Part shown: one piece after another, positions 1 to 6,071 of the stretch | Layout: every line of letters begins with the position of its first letter | Position numbering within the stretch: position 1 is the stretch's first letter | Source: Oscillospiraceae bacterium | GTDB taxonomy: Bacteria > Bacillota > Clostridia > Oscillospirales > Oscillospiraceae | Assembly (NCBI GenBank): GCA_016297855.1 | Contig: JAEDFW010000101.1 | Coordinates: forward strand, 1 to 6,331 | Direction of reading: 5' to 3' | DNA: 6,331 nt | Notes under the pieces: generated by a model | What the model was told of the DNA's origin: nothing | What the model saw: the letters and a program-made list of their open reading frames with translations, nothing else | Databases searched by the model: none | Program-made: the position numbers and the translations under genes

Positions 1-1518
1 GAGAGCCTCAGCTATCCTGATGCGGTGCGCTTTCTTGCCAAGCGCGCAGGAATGGAGGTGCCCGAGGACGAGGCCTACCGCGAGCAGTACCGCCGCCAGG
101 AACGGTTGTACGCGCTCTGCAAGGACGCGGCGCGGTTTTTCTACGCGCAGCTCATGGAGCCGGCAGGCCAAGCCGCGCGTGCGTATATCGAAAAGCGTGG
201 ATTATCGAAGGCGACCGTGACGCGCTTCGGTCTGGGCTTCAGCCCGAACGAGTGGAGCGCACTCATGGACGCGATGACGAAAAAGGGCTATACGAGACAG
301 GAGCTGATGGACGCGGGCCTTGCCGTCAGAGGCAAAAATGGCGGCGAGTACGACCGGTTCCGCAACCGGCTGATGTTTCCCATCATTGACGTGCGCGGGA
401 CCGTGATCGGCTTCGGCGGGCGCGTGATGGACGATTCCACGCCCAAATATCTGAACTCGCCCGAGACGTCGATCTTTAATAAGCGGAAAAACCTGTTTGC
501 GCTGAACGTGGCAAAAAAGAGCAAACAGGGAAGGATCATTCTGACCGAGGGATATATGGACGCGATTGCGCTGCACCAGTATGGATTTGACTGCGCGGTG
601 GCGTCACTGGGTACGTCGCTGACCGAGGAGCACGCGGCCATGCTGGCCAAATATACCAAACAGGTGGTGCTCACCTACGACGGCGACGAGGCAGGACAGA
701 ATGCGACACGCCGGGCCATTCCCATGCTGGAAAAGGCCGGCCTGCAGGTGCGTGTACTCCGGATGCAGGGCGCGAAGGACCCGGACGAGTTTTTGAAAAA
801 ATACGGCGCCGACCGCTTCAGCCAGCTGCTTGACCGGTCGGAGAATCAGGCCGAATATCAGCTCGAGAGTCTCCGGCGGAAGTACGATCTCACCGACGAC
901 GCGCAGCGCGTGGAATTTCTCGGCAAGGCGGCGGAACTCATCAGCAGCTTCCCCAACGCCGTACAGCGCGAAATCTACGGCGCGCGCGCGGCTGAGGCAG
1001 CCGGCGTGACGGTGGAGACGATGAAGCTGGAAGTGACGAAGGCGTATAAGCGCCGCATCGCGCGCGAACGGAAAAAACAGGAAACGATCGATCTTGCGCC
1101 TGCGCAGCAGCAGCAGCCCAAGGTGCGCGGCATCCGCTATGACAATGTGCGCTCGGCCATGGCGGAGGAAGGACTTCTGCGGACGGTATTCAAAGAGCCG
1201 GCGCTGCTCGACGGATTGACGCTCGACGCGCAGCAGTTTTCTTCGGAGCTTCTCGGCGCTGCCTACCATGCGGCGCAGATGCGCCGGGCGCAGGGACAAA
1301 GCGTGTCACTTGCCGCGCTGGAGCAGGAGTTCTCTCCGGAGCAGATGGCGCACCTGTCTGCGGTTTTGGCCAAGGACGACTGTACCGTCTCGGAACAGGC
1401 GCTGCAGGATTATATCTGCACCATCCGCGAGGAATATGCGCGTGCGCATCCGGCAGGCGGCGAGGCGCTTTTACAGATGGCCGAGCGGATGAAACAGCGA
1501 AAAGGATACGGAGGATAA
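1..1518 (+). CDS. dnaG: DNA primase DnaG (5' end missing)
   Basis: DnaG makes the short RNA primers for lagging-strand replication, working with the DnaB-type helicase. The reading frame is open from base 1 (first residues ESLSYPDAVRFLAKRAG), so the gene begins upstream. Only the N-terminal CHC2 zinc-binding domain, roughly 80 residues in relatives, is outside the window. The 505 residues present include the catalytic core: RFRNRLMFPI at about residues 119-128, the TOPRIM glutamate motif EGYMD at 183-187, LGTSLT at about 203-208, and the TOPRIM aspartate motif DGDEAG at 227-232. KDPDEFLKKYG follows at 259-269. A glutamine-rich linker (about 368-372) leads to a helical C-terminal domain (about 385-505), in the position of the helicase-interaction domain. 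The GTG at 25 is internal and is not a start. The stop lies 4 nt before rpoD, whose ribosome site sits inside the last dnaG codons, so the two are co-transcribed. No frameshift or missing catalytic motif is seen. Confidence 0.97.
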   Translation, partial: ESLSYPDAVRFLAKRAGMEVPEDEAYREQYRRQERLYALCKDAARFFYAQLMEPAGQAARAYIEKRGLSKATVTRFGLGFSPNEWSALMDAMTKKGYTRQELMDAGLAVRGKNGGEYDRFRNRLMFPIIDVRGTVIGFGGRVMDDSTPKYLNSPETSIFNKRKNLFALNVAKKSKQGRIILTEGYMDAIALHQYGFDCAVASLGTSLTEEHAAMLAKYTKQVVLTYDGDEAGQNATRRAIPMLEKAGLQVRVLRMQGAKDPDEFLKKYGADRFSQLLDRSENQAEYQLESLRRKYDLTDDAQRVEFLGKAAELISSFPNAVQREIYGARAAEAAGVTVETMKLEVTKAYKRRIARERKKQETIDLAPAQQQQPKVRGIRYDNVRSAMAEEGLLRTVFKEPALLDGLTLDAQQFSSELLGAAYHAAQMRRAQGQSVSLAALEQEFSPEQMAHLSAVLAKDDCTVSEQALQDYICTIREEYARAHPAGGEALLQMAERMKQRKGYGG

Positions 1519-1522
1519 TGCG

Positions 1523-2707
1523 ATGACAGATACAACGACAAAAGCAATGCAGATGCTGCAGCAGATGGAGCTGACAGAGGAAAACCGCGCGAAGCTGTCC
1601 ACGCTTGTGGCCGAGTCCAAAAAGACCGGCAAAGTCGCCTCCAAGGTGCTGGTCGAGACGCTCGACGCGGTCGATGCGACAGAAGAACAGACAGAGACGT
1701 TCTACGACGTGCTTGAGGCCGCCGGCATCGAGATCGATGTATCCGACGTGCTGGATCTGATCGGAAACGCCGAGCTGGACAATCCTACGCTCGGCGAGAT
1801 GCAGGCCATCGCCGATGAGGGATTGGACACGCCGGAAGAGCTGCCCAGCACCGAAGAGCTGGCCGAAACATCCGATGCACGACTGGACGATCCGATCCGG
1901 ATGTATCTCAAGGAGATCGGCAAGATCAAGCTGCTCACGCCCGAAGAAGAGCTCGAGGTAGCAAAGAAGATGTCCGAGGGAGATGAACAGGCGCGCAAGC
2001 GCATGTCCGAGGCGAATCTGCGGCTCGTGGTATCGATCGCCAAGCGCTATGTCGGCCGCGGGATGCAGCTGCTCGACCTCATTCAGGAGGGCAATCTGGG
2101 TCTGATGAAGGCTGTGGAAAAATTTGACTACACCAAGGGCTATAAATTCTCCACTTACGCCACCTGGTGGATCCGGCAGTCCATTACCCGTGCAATTGCC
2201 GATCAGGCGCGTACCATCCGGATTCCTGTACATATGGTCGAGACGATCAACCGCGTGCTGCGCACATCACACGCGATGGTGCAGACGCTCGGCCGTGAGC
2301 CGACCACCGAGGAGATTGCAAAAGAGCTGCATCTGGAGGTCAGCAAGGTCGAGGAGGTTTTGAAGATCGCACAGGAGCCTGTGTCGCTCGAGACGCCCAT
2401 CGGTGAGGAGGAGGACAGCCACCTGGGCGACTTTATCCAGGATGACGAGGCCTCGCAGCCGCAGGAGGAGGCGTCTTACACGCTGCTGCGTGAGCAGCTG
2501 GAGGAGGTGCTCTCCACACTGACCGAACGGGAAGAACAGGTGCTGCGGATGCGTTTCGGCCTGACCGACGGCAAGCCGCACACGCTGGAAGAGGTAGGCA
2601 AGGAATTTGATGTCACGCGCGAGCGGATTCGCCAGATCGAATCCAAAGCGCTCAGAAAGCTGCGCCATCCGTCGAGAAGCAAAAAGCTGCGCGATTTCCT
2701 CAACTGA
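1523..2707 (+). CDS. rpoD: Primary sigma factor RpoD (SigA)
   Basis: This is the housekeeping sigma-70 subunit, which directs RNA polymerase to -35/-10 promoters. The 394-residue length is close to that of Gram-positive SigA proteins and much shorter than E. coli RpoD, because the large non-conserved insert is absent. Region 1.1 lies at about residues 10-80 and an acidic spacer at about 84-120. Region 1.2 follows (DDPIRMYLKEIG, from 122). Region 2 (about 165-235) contains the -10 reading helix TYATWWIRQSITRAIADQAR (211-230). Region 3 is at about 244-320 with the finger loop LGDFIQDDEA (301-310). Region 4 is at about 330-390 with the -35 binding helix-turn-helix VTRERIRQIESKALRKLR (374-391). 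The ATG at 1523 is preceded by GGAGG at 1510-1514 with 8 nt spacing, inside the end of dnaG, implying coupled expression. No clear terminator follows, so transcripts may run into acpP. Confidence 0.98.
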   Translation: MTDTTTKAMQMLQQMELTEENRAKLSTLVAESKKTGKVASKVLVETLDAVDATEEQTETFYDVLEAAGIEIDVSDVLDLIGNAELDNPTLGEMQAIADEGLDTPEELPSTEELAETSDARLDDPIRMYLKEIGKIKLLTPEEELEVAKKMSEGDEQARKRMSEANLRLVVSIAKRYVGRGMQLLDLIQEGNLGLMKAVEKFDYTKGYKFSTYATWWIRQSITRAIADQARTIRIPVHMVETINRVLRTSHAMVQTLGREPTTEEIAKELHLEVSKVEEVLKIAQEPVSLETPIGEEEDSHLGDFIQDDEASQPQEEASYTLLREQLEEVLSTLTEREEQVLRMRFGLTDGKPHTLEEVGKEFDVTRERIRQIESKALRKLRHPSRSKKLRDFLN

Positions 2708-2726
2708 AGCGCACGCGATTTTTTAC

Positions 2727-2754
2727 TTGACATTGCGTAAAAAAACCGTATCAT
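2727..2754 (+). promoter_or_regulatory. Sigma-A promoter for acpP
   Basis: A perfect -35 box TTGACA at 2727-2732 is followed by a 16-nt spacer and the -10 box TATCAT at 2749-2754 (5 of 6 consensus bases). The start of transcription would be near 2760-2762, giving a leader of roughly 50 nt before acpP. The spacer contains a run of A. This is the closest match to consensus in the window and suits a gene whose product is needed in large amounts. No known regulator site was recognised around it. Confidence 0.8.
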
Positions 2755-2803
2755 AAGAGTGTTATATTCTGTAGGCAGGCTCATGCGGGCACGCCGTCAT
2801 AAC

Positions 2804-2809
2804 GGAGGA
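2804..2809 (+). promoter_or_regulatory. acpP ribosome binding site, decides the start
   Basis: GGAGGA lies at 2804-2809. The first in-frame ATG (2811) is only 2 nt beyond the GGAGG core, too close for normal initiation. The second ATG (2817) is 8 nt beyond it, which is ideal. The second ATG is therefore preferred, and it also gives the usual ACP N-terminus (MFEKIQ). Confidence 0.75.
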
Positions 2810-2816
2810 AATGACA

Positions 2817-3035
2817 ATGTTTGAAAAAATCCAAGCGTATCTTTCTGCGCAGCTGGACATCGCAAAAGAAGATATCGAGCGCGATACGACCTTTGAAAGC
2901 CTCGGCATCGATTCGCTGGATACCGTGGAAATGGTTATGGATCTGGAAGAACAGCTGGGTGTTGAGCTGGAACTGGAAGAAAAAGTTGCAACCGTCGGTG
3001 AATTGGCCGACTATATTGAGAGCAAACTGGATTAA
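2817..3035 (+). CDS. acpP: Acyl carrier protein
   Basis: This small acidic cytosolic protein carries growing acyl chains on a 4'-phosphopantetheine arm during type II fatty-acid synthesis, and also serves as acyl donor for phospholipids. With the start at 2817 it is 72 residues (74 if the ATG at 2811 is used). The attachment site is the serine of the DSL motif: GIDSLDTVEMV, Ser33 counted from 2817. After it comes the acidic recognition helix II (TVEMVMDLEEQLG), then ELELEEKVATVGELADYIESKL. The four-helix layout and length fit the housekeeping ACP rather than a polyketide or peptide-synthetase carrier domain. It has its own strong promoter at 2727-2754 and no fab gene is next to it; rpoD lies upstream and the SRP RNA gene downstream. 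A carrier protein for another pathway cannot be excluded from sequence alone, but the primary ACP is most likely. Confidence 0.94.
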   Translation: MFEKIQAYLSAQLDIAKEDIERDTTFESLGIDSLDTVEMVMDLEEQLGVELELEEKVATVGELADYIESKLD

Positions 3036-3043
3036 GCTTTACT
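3016..3043 (+). promoter_or_regulatory. Possible SRP RNA promoter
   Basis: TTGAGA at 3016-3021 (5 of 6 of the -35 consensus) and TTTACT at 3038-3043 (4 of 6 of the -10 consensus) are separated by 16 nt. They overlap the last codons and stop of acpP. The predicted start near 3050 agrees with the 5' arm of the SRP RNA terminal helix at 3056, which is the main reason to list it. The -10 is weak. The alternative is that the RNA is cut from an acpP transcript. Confidence 0.35.
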
Positions 3044-3044
3044 C

Positions 3045-3068
3045 TGCCACGCGCCCCGGCGCATGGCA
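3045..3068 (+). other. Local hairpin between acpP and SRP RNA
   Basis: TGCCA (3045-3049) pairs with TGGCA (3064-3068) and GCGC (3051-3054) with GCGC (3059-3062), with one C/A mismatch and a 4-nt loop. No T-run follows, so it is not a standard intrinsic terminator for acpP. Its 3' half (3059-3068) is also part of the 5' arm of the long SRP RNA terminal helix, so the two structures cannot form together. Confidence 0.55.
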
Positions 3069-3352
3069 AGGCTGCACTACTCGGGGAGATAGCGGTGCCT
3101 TGTTACCCGCAATCCGCTACAGCGGGGAGGAATTCCCAACCGAGGGTGCGTACTGTATCGTCTGACCCATATAAGCGGCGTTGAAGATTTGGTCTTGCGC
3201 AATAGGGCTCTGTGAACCGTGTCAGGTGGGGAACCAAGCAGCACTAAGCAGACCACCCTGTGTGCCGCGAGGTAGCCGTTTCCGAGCTGGCTGTGTGGGT
3301 AACGGGTGGAGTGCGCATTCGAAGAAGGGTGTGCAGTCTTGCCATGCGCCGG
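3056..3352 (+). ncRNA. ffs: Signal recognition particle RNA, large bacterial type
   Basis: This RNA binds the Ffh GTPase to form the SRP, which targets membrane and secreted proteins to the translocon through FtsY. The Ffh-binding hairpin is at 3219-3244. It has a GTGT/GCAC stem (one G-T pair), the symmetric internal loop CAGG (3223-3226) facing AGCA (3237-3240), a TGG/CCA stem, and the GGAA tetraloop at 3230-3233. The 5' part is an Alu-like domain with the UGUNR loop motif (TGTTA, 3101-3105), the conserved CGCAATCCGCT segment, and a CTCGG/CCGAG helix (3080-3084 with 3140-3144). The central helix starts with ACCCATAT (3165-3172) pairing with GTGTGGGT (3293-3300). The ends close in 22 continuous pairs, 3056-3077 with 3331-3352. 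This is the Bacillus/Clostridium form, not the short 4.5S form, and its position before dnaX-ybaB-recR is as in Bacillus subtilis. Exact mature ends are not certain and may lie inside the terminal helix (about 270-300 nt). Confidence 0.95.
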
Positions 3353-3367
3353 TTTTTATGCTTTTTT
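3331..3367 (+). terminator. SRP RNA 3' end and terminator
   Basis: The 3' arm of the SRP RNA terminal helix (3331-3352, ending CCGG) runs straight into TTTTT at 3353-3357, with a second T-run at 3362-3367. The GC-rich stem plus U-tract is the layout of an intrinsic terminator, though the 5' arm is about 250 nt upstream. A weaker local alternative is GCGCAT (3313-3318) pairing with ATGCGC (3344-3349). Either would end the RNA before dnaX. Confidence 0.65.
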
Positions 3368-3383
3368 GAAAAGCGGCTTTTCT

Positions 3384-3411
3384 TTGGACACGGTTTCGTG
3401 TATAATAGAAT
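3384..3411 (+). promoter_or_regulatory. Probable promoter of dnaX-ybaB-recR
   Basis: A perfect -10 hexamer TATAAT lies at 3401-3406 and overlaps a second one, TAGAAT, at 3406-3411. TTGGACA (3384-3390) can serve as a -35 for the second box with a 15-16 nt spacer. For TATAAT the properly spaced -35 (TTTTCT, 3378-3383) is poor. The region follows the SRP RNA T-tract and ends about 10-18 nt before the dnaX ribosome site, so it gives the operon its own transcription start. Which -10 is used cannot be told. Confidence 0.6.
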
Positions 3412-3421
3412 ACGAAATGCA

Positions 3422-3427
3422 AGGGGG
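3422..3427 (+). promoter_or_regulatory. dnaX ribosome binding site, favours a GTG start
   Basis: AGGGGG at 3422-3427 ends 1 nt before ATG 3429 and 7 nt before GTG 3435, both in the dnaX frame. Spacing favours the GTG, and the resulting N-terminus MYQALYRKYRPQTF is the usual beginning of Gram-positive DnaX. Confidence 0.7.
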
Positions 3428-3434
3428 AATGGGC

Positions 3435-5066
3435 GTGTATCAGGCGCTGTACCGAAAATACCGGCCGCAGACGTTTTCCGACGTGGTCGGCCAACGCGGC
3501 GTGACCGAGACGCTGCGTGCGCAGCTTGTCTCCGGCAAGCTCAGCCACGCCTATCTCTTTACCGGCACGCGCGGCACGGGCAAGACCTCGTGCGCAAAGA
3601 TTCTGGCCAAGGCCGTCAACTGCGAGCATCCGCACGACGGCAACCCCTGCAACTGCTGCGCGGCCTGCCGCGCCATTGACAACGGCAGCTGCATGGACGT
3701 GCAGGAGATCGACGCGGCGTCGAATAACGGCGTGGACTCGGTGCGCGCGCTGCGCGACGACGCAATCTATACGCCCGGCGAGGTCAAAATGCGCGTGTAC
3801 ATCATTGACGAGGTGCACATGCTGTCGATCTCGGCGTTCAATGCGCTGCTCAAGATCATCGAAGAGCCGCCGGAGCACCTGCTGTTTATTCTGGCGACGA
3901 CGGAGCTGCATAAAATTCCGGCCACCATCCTTTCACGCTGCCAGCGGTTTTCCTTCCGCAGGCTTTCGCAGGAGGATATCGCGGGCAGGCTCAATTACAT
4001 CGCCTATCAGGAAGGCATCGACATTGAGCCGGACGCGCTGCAGCTGCTGGCAAGGCTTGCCGACGGTGCGATGCGTGACGGCGCGAGTTTGCTCGACCAG
4101 TGTGCGTCGGCCTGCGCCGGGACACTCACGGCGGACGCTGTTGCCCGCGCGCTGGGGCTTGCCGGACAGCAGAAAACGGCCGAGCTTCTGACGGCTGTGG
4201 CCGATCAGGACGCGGCAAAGGCGCTGGCACTGTTTTCCGCGCTCTATGCAGACGGCAAGGACGTGGCAGCGCTGCTCGATGAGCTGTGCGCGCTCGCGCG
4301 CGACCTTTTGATTTTGAAAACCGCGCCCAGGAGCGGGCTTTCGATGCTCTCCGGTATCGCCACCGGGCAGGAAGTCGCCGCGCTGCGCGAGCGATTCTCC
4401 GGCGCGGAGCTGCTGCGCATTGTAACGATGATTCAGCAGACGGCGGCGGGTTTTTCCAAAAGCGCGAATCCGCGCATCGACTGTGAGCTGCTGTTCATGC
4501 AGCTGTGCGATCCGGCGCTGAGCAATGACGATCAGGCGATAAACGCCCGGCTTGGAAGAGTGGAGCAGGCGATCGCAAACGGTGTGCAGATTGCGCAGAA
4601 ATCCGCCGTGGCGGAAGAAAAGCCGGAAGATTCTGACGATGACGAGCGTCCGCCGTTTCCCAATGACGCAGACGATCCGTTTGCAGGACTCGTTCCGCCC
4701 GGCGCACCGGATGAGCAGGGCCAGCAGCCCAAGACCGAACCGGTTGGCTTCTGGCCGGAACTGGCCGAGCGTATCCGCGCAGAGCTTGGTGCGCGTGAGC
4801 GTGGTTTCTTTGCACCGAACGGTCCGCTGACGGCGAGTTTGCAGGGCGATACGCTTGTGATCGCCGCCGAGACGGAGTTTGTGCTCGGCATCATCAAAAA
4901 GCCCGAGATTGAAGCGCTCATCCGCGACAAAGCATCCGGCGTGCTGAAACGGCCCGTGGCGGTGCGGCTGACGCTCAAATCGCAGATGACGCACGCGGGC
5001 AGCGACCCTATGGACGAGCTGGTCGCCTTCGGCGGCAGGCATACGGATATATTTACGATCAAGTAA
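3435..5066 (+). CDS. dnaX: DNA polymerase III subunit tau (DnaX)
   Basis: DnaX is the AAA+ ATPase subunit of the clamp loader, which places the sliding clamp on DNA and ties polymerase to helicase. The protein is 543 residues from the GTG start, close to the Bacillus length. Domain I shows Walker A GTRGTGKT (44-51), a zinc module with Cys63, Cys72, Cys75 and Cys78 (Cys74 is an extra cysteine), and Walker B VYIIDEVHML (121-130). Sensor 1 is ATTELHKIP (154-162), the arginine-finger SRC is at 167-169, and sensor 2 GAMRDG at 211-216. Domain III, the oligomerisation region, spans about 240-365. A strongly acidic, proline-rich linker (about 392-436) leads to a C-terminal tau-type domain (about 438-543). 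The in-frame extension back to 3306 lies inside the SRP RNA gene and is not credible as protein. ybaB follows after 13 nt. I found no A-AAA-AAG slippery heptamer near the end of domain III, so a shorter gamma form is not supported. Confidence 0.97.
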   Translation: MYQALYRKYRPQTFSDVVGQRGVTETLRAQLVSGKLSHAYLFTGTRGTGKTSCAKILAKAVNCEHPHDGNPCNCCAACRAIDNGSCMDVQEIDAASNNGVDSVRALRDDAIYTPGEVKMRVYIIDEVHMLSISAFNALLKIIEEPPEHLLFILATTELHKIPATILSRCQRFSFRRLSQEDIAGRLNYIAYQEGIDIEPDALQLLARLADGAMRDGASLLDQCASACAGTLTADAVARALGLAGQQKTAELLTAVADQDAAKALALFSALYADGKDVAALLDELCALARDLLILKTAPRSGLSMLSGIATGQEVAALRERFSGAELLRIVTMIQQTAAGFSKSANPRIDCELLFMQLCDPALSNDDQAINARLGRVEQAIANGVQIAQKSAVAEEKPEDSDDDERPPFPNDADDPFAGLVPPGAPDEQGQQPKTEPVGFWPELAERIRAELGARERGFFAPNGPLTASLQGDTLVIAAETEFVLGIIKKPEIEALIRDKASGVLKRPVAVRLTLKSQMTHAGSDPMDELVAFGGRHTDIFTIK

Positions 5067-5079
5067 GGAGAAGAAAATT

Positions 5080-5430
5080 ATGGCAAAAGGCGGCTATCGC
5101 GGCGGCATGCCCATGGGCGGCATGAACCAGATGCAGATGATGAAGCAGGCGCAGAAGATGCAGCAGGACCTTCTGAAGATGCAGGAGGAAATGCAGACGA
5201 AGGAATATGAGGCCACCGCCGGCGGCGGCGTGGTCACCGCAGTCGTGAATGGGCAGAAAGAGCTTCTGCGCATTTCCATCGACCCCGAGGCGGTCGATCC
5301 TGAGGATGTGGAGATGCTGCAGGATATGGTCGTCGCGGCTGTGAATGAGGCCATGCGCAAGGCTGACGCCGAATCCGCTGCGAATATGAGTAAGCTCACG
5401 GGCGGGCTCAATCTGGGCGGTCTGTTCTGA
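5080..5430 (+). CDS. ybaB: YbaB/EbfC nucleoid-associated protein
   Basis: YbaB/EbfC proteins are small dimeric DNA-binding proteins that coat the nucleoid; their exact role is unsettled, and they are nearly always encoded between dnaX and recR, as here. The protein is 116 residues, a normal family length. The N-terminus is glycine- and methionine-rich (10 Met in the first 40 residues). It is followed by the amphipathic helix MMKQAQKMQQDLLKMQEEMQ (20-39), then the family core: TAGGGVVTAVVNGQKELLRISIDPEAV (about 46-72) and EDVEMLQDMVVAAVNEAMRKA (about 75-95). A glycine-rich tail ends LNLGGLF. The ribosome site AAGGAG (5065-5070) overlaps the dnaX stop codon and is 9 nt from the ATG. The TGA overlaps the recR ATG by one base (TGATG), so ybaB and recR are likely translationally coupled. 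Confidence 0.95.
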   Translation: MAKGGYRGGMPMGGMNQMQMMKQAQKMQQDLLKMQEEMQTKEYEATAGGGVVTAVVNGQKELLRISIDPEAVDPEDVEMLQDMVVAAVNEAMRKADAESAANMSKLTGGLNLGGLF

Positions 5431-6029
5431 TGCGCAATTTTCCCGCCGCGCTGGAGCGGCTGACAGAACAGTTTGCGCGCCTGCCGGGCATCGGCAGCAA
5501 AAGCGCGCAGCGGCTGGCGTTTCATGTGCTCAGCCTGCCCGACGAGCAGGCAGAGGAATTTGCAAGCGCGATCGTGGACGCGAAAAAAACGGTTAAGACC
5601 TGCCCGGTCTGTCAGAATCTGACCGATCAGGAATTGTGCCCCATCTGCGCCGATCCGGAACGCGATCACAGCGTTATCTGCGTGGTGGCAGAGCCGAAGG
5701 ACGTGATCGCCATGGAACGGGCCAGAGAATTTGGCGGCGTGTATCATGTACTGCACGGCGTCATTTCTCCGCTCAACCACGTCGGGCCTGACGACATCCG
5801 CATCCGCGAGCTGCTGCTGCGTGTGGGGCAGGGGGATGTGCAGGAGATCATCATGGCCACGAACCCCGACACCGAAGGCGAGGCTACGGCCATGTACTTA
5901 TCGCGTCTGCTGCGCCCGATGGGCGTGAAGGTCACGCGCCTGGCCTACGGCATTCCCGTGGGCAGCCAGCTGGAATATGCCGACGAGGTGACGCTGCTGC
6001 GCGCGCTCGAAGGCAGACAGGAAATATAA
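5430..6029 (+). CDS. recR: Recombination mediator protein RecR
   Basis: RecR works with RecO (and RecF) to load RecA onto single-stranded DNA at gaps and stalled forks. At 199 residues it has the standard length. It contains a helix-hairpin-helix (LTEQFARLPGIGSKSAQRLA, 11-30) and a C4 zinc finger (Cys58, Cys61, Cys70, Cys73). A TOPRIM domain from about residue 81 has the glutamate in VVAEPKDV (Glu88) and the NPDTEGEAT motif (145-153). The conserved C-terminal segment TRLAYGIPVGSQLEYADEVTL (about 169-189) follows. The ATG shares its A with the ybaB stop codon, and the only upstream purine-rich site is a modest GGGCGG (5415-5420), so translation probably depends on ribosomes finishing ybaB. It is the last gene of the dnaX operon; the next gene converges on it from the other strand. 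Confidence 0.97.
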   Translation: MRNFPAALERLTEQFARLPGIGSKSAQRLAFHVLSLPDEQAEEFASAIVDAKKTVKTCPVCQNLTDQELCPICADPERDHSVICVVAEPKDVIAMERAREFGGVYHVLHGVISPLNHVGPDDIRIRELLLRVGQGDVQEIIMATNPDTEGEATAMYLSRLLRPMGVKVTRLAYGIPVGSQLEYADEVTLLRALEGRQEI

Positions 6030-6034
6030 AAGAA

Positions 6035-6069
6035 ATATCCGCCGGAAGCTGTATGCTTTCGGCGGATAT
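6035..6069 (-). terminator. Terminator between convergent recR and MATE gene
   Basis: Bases 6035-6049 pair with 6055-6069 to give a 15-pair stem (one G-T pair on the plus strand) and a 5-nt loop. On the minus strand it begins 3 nt after the MATE stop codon and is followed by a T-rich stretch (TTTCTTTTATATTT), the form of an intrinsic terminator. On the plus strand it follows the recR stop by 5 nt but is followed by CATTACTCG, without a T-run, so it is less convincing for recR. Confidence 0.8.
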
Positions 6070-6071
6070 CA

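Noticed and set aside
604..2233. Long minus-strand open frames opposite dnaG and rpoD (604-1299, 1190-2233), and likewise opposite dnaX (3933-5042)
   Set aside because: They are antisense frames kept open by GC-rich codon use in well-identified genes; their peptides are arginine/histidine/leucine-rich without recognisable domains.
2753..2765. ATAA/TTAT inverted repeat at the acpP transcription start as an operator
   Set aside because: Arms of only four A/T bases are expected by chance, and it does not resemble a known fatty-acid regulator site such as that of FapR.
2821..3369. Open frames overlapping acpP and the SRP RNA region (2821-3165, 3181-3369, 3222-3911 minus)
   Set aside because: They are shadows of acpP, the SRP RNA and dnaX; the peptides show no family features, and the RNA structure explains the DNA.
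3368..3382. GAAAAG/CTTTTC hairpin as a separate terminator upstream of dnaX
   Set aside because: It is short, AT-rich and has a 3-nt loop; the SRP RNA T-tract just upstream already accounts for termination, and the hairpin overlaps the promoter region.
3306..3434. N-terminal extension of dnaX back to 3306
   Set aside because: It lies within the SRP RNA 3' part, its T-tract and the dnaX promoter, has no suitable ribosome site, and the family N-terminus begins at MYQALYR (3435).
4880..4900. AAAAAG run in dnaX as a programmed frameshift site
   Set aside because: It reads C AAA AAG in frame rather than A AAA AAG and lies in the C-terminal domain (residues 488-489), far past where a gamma form would end.
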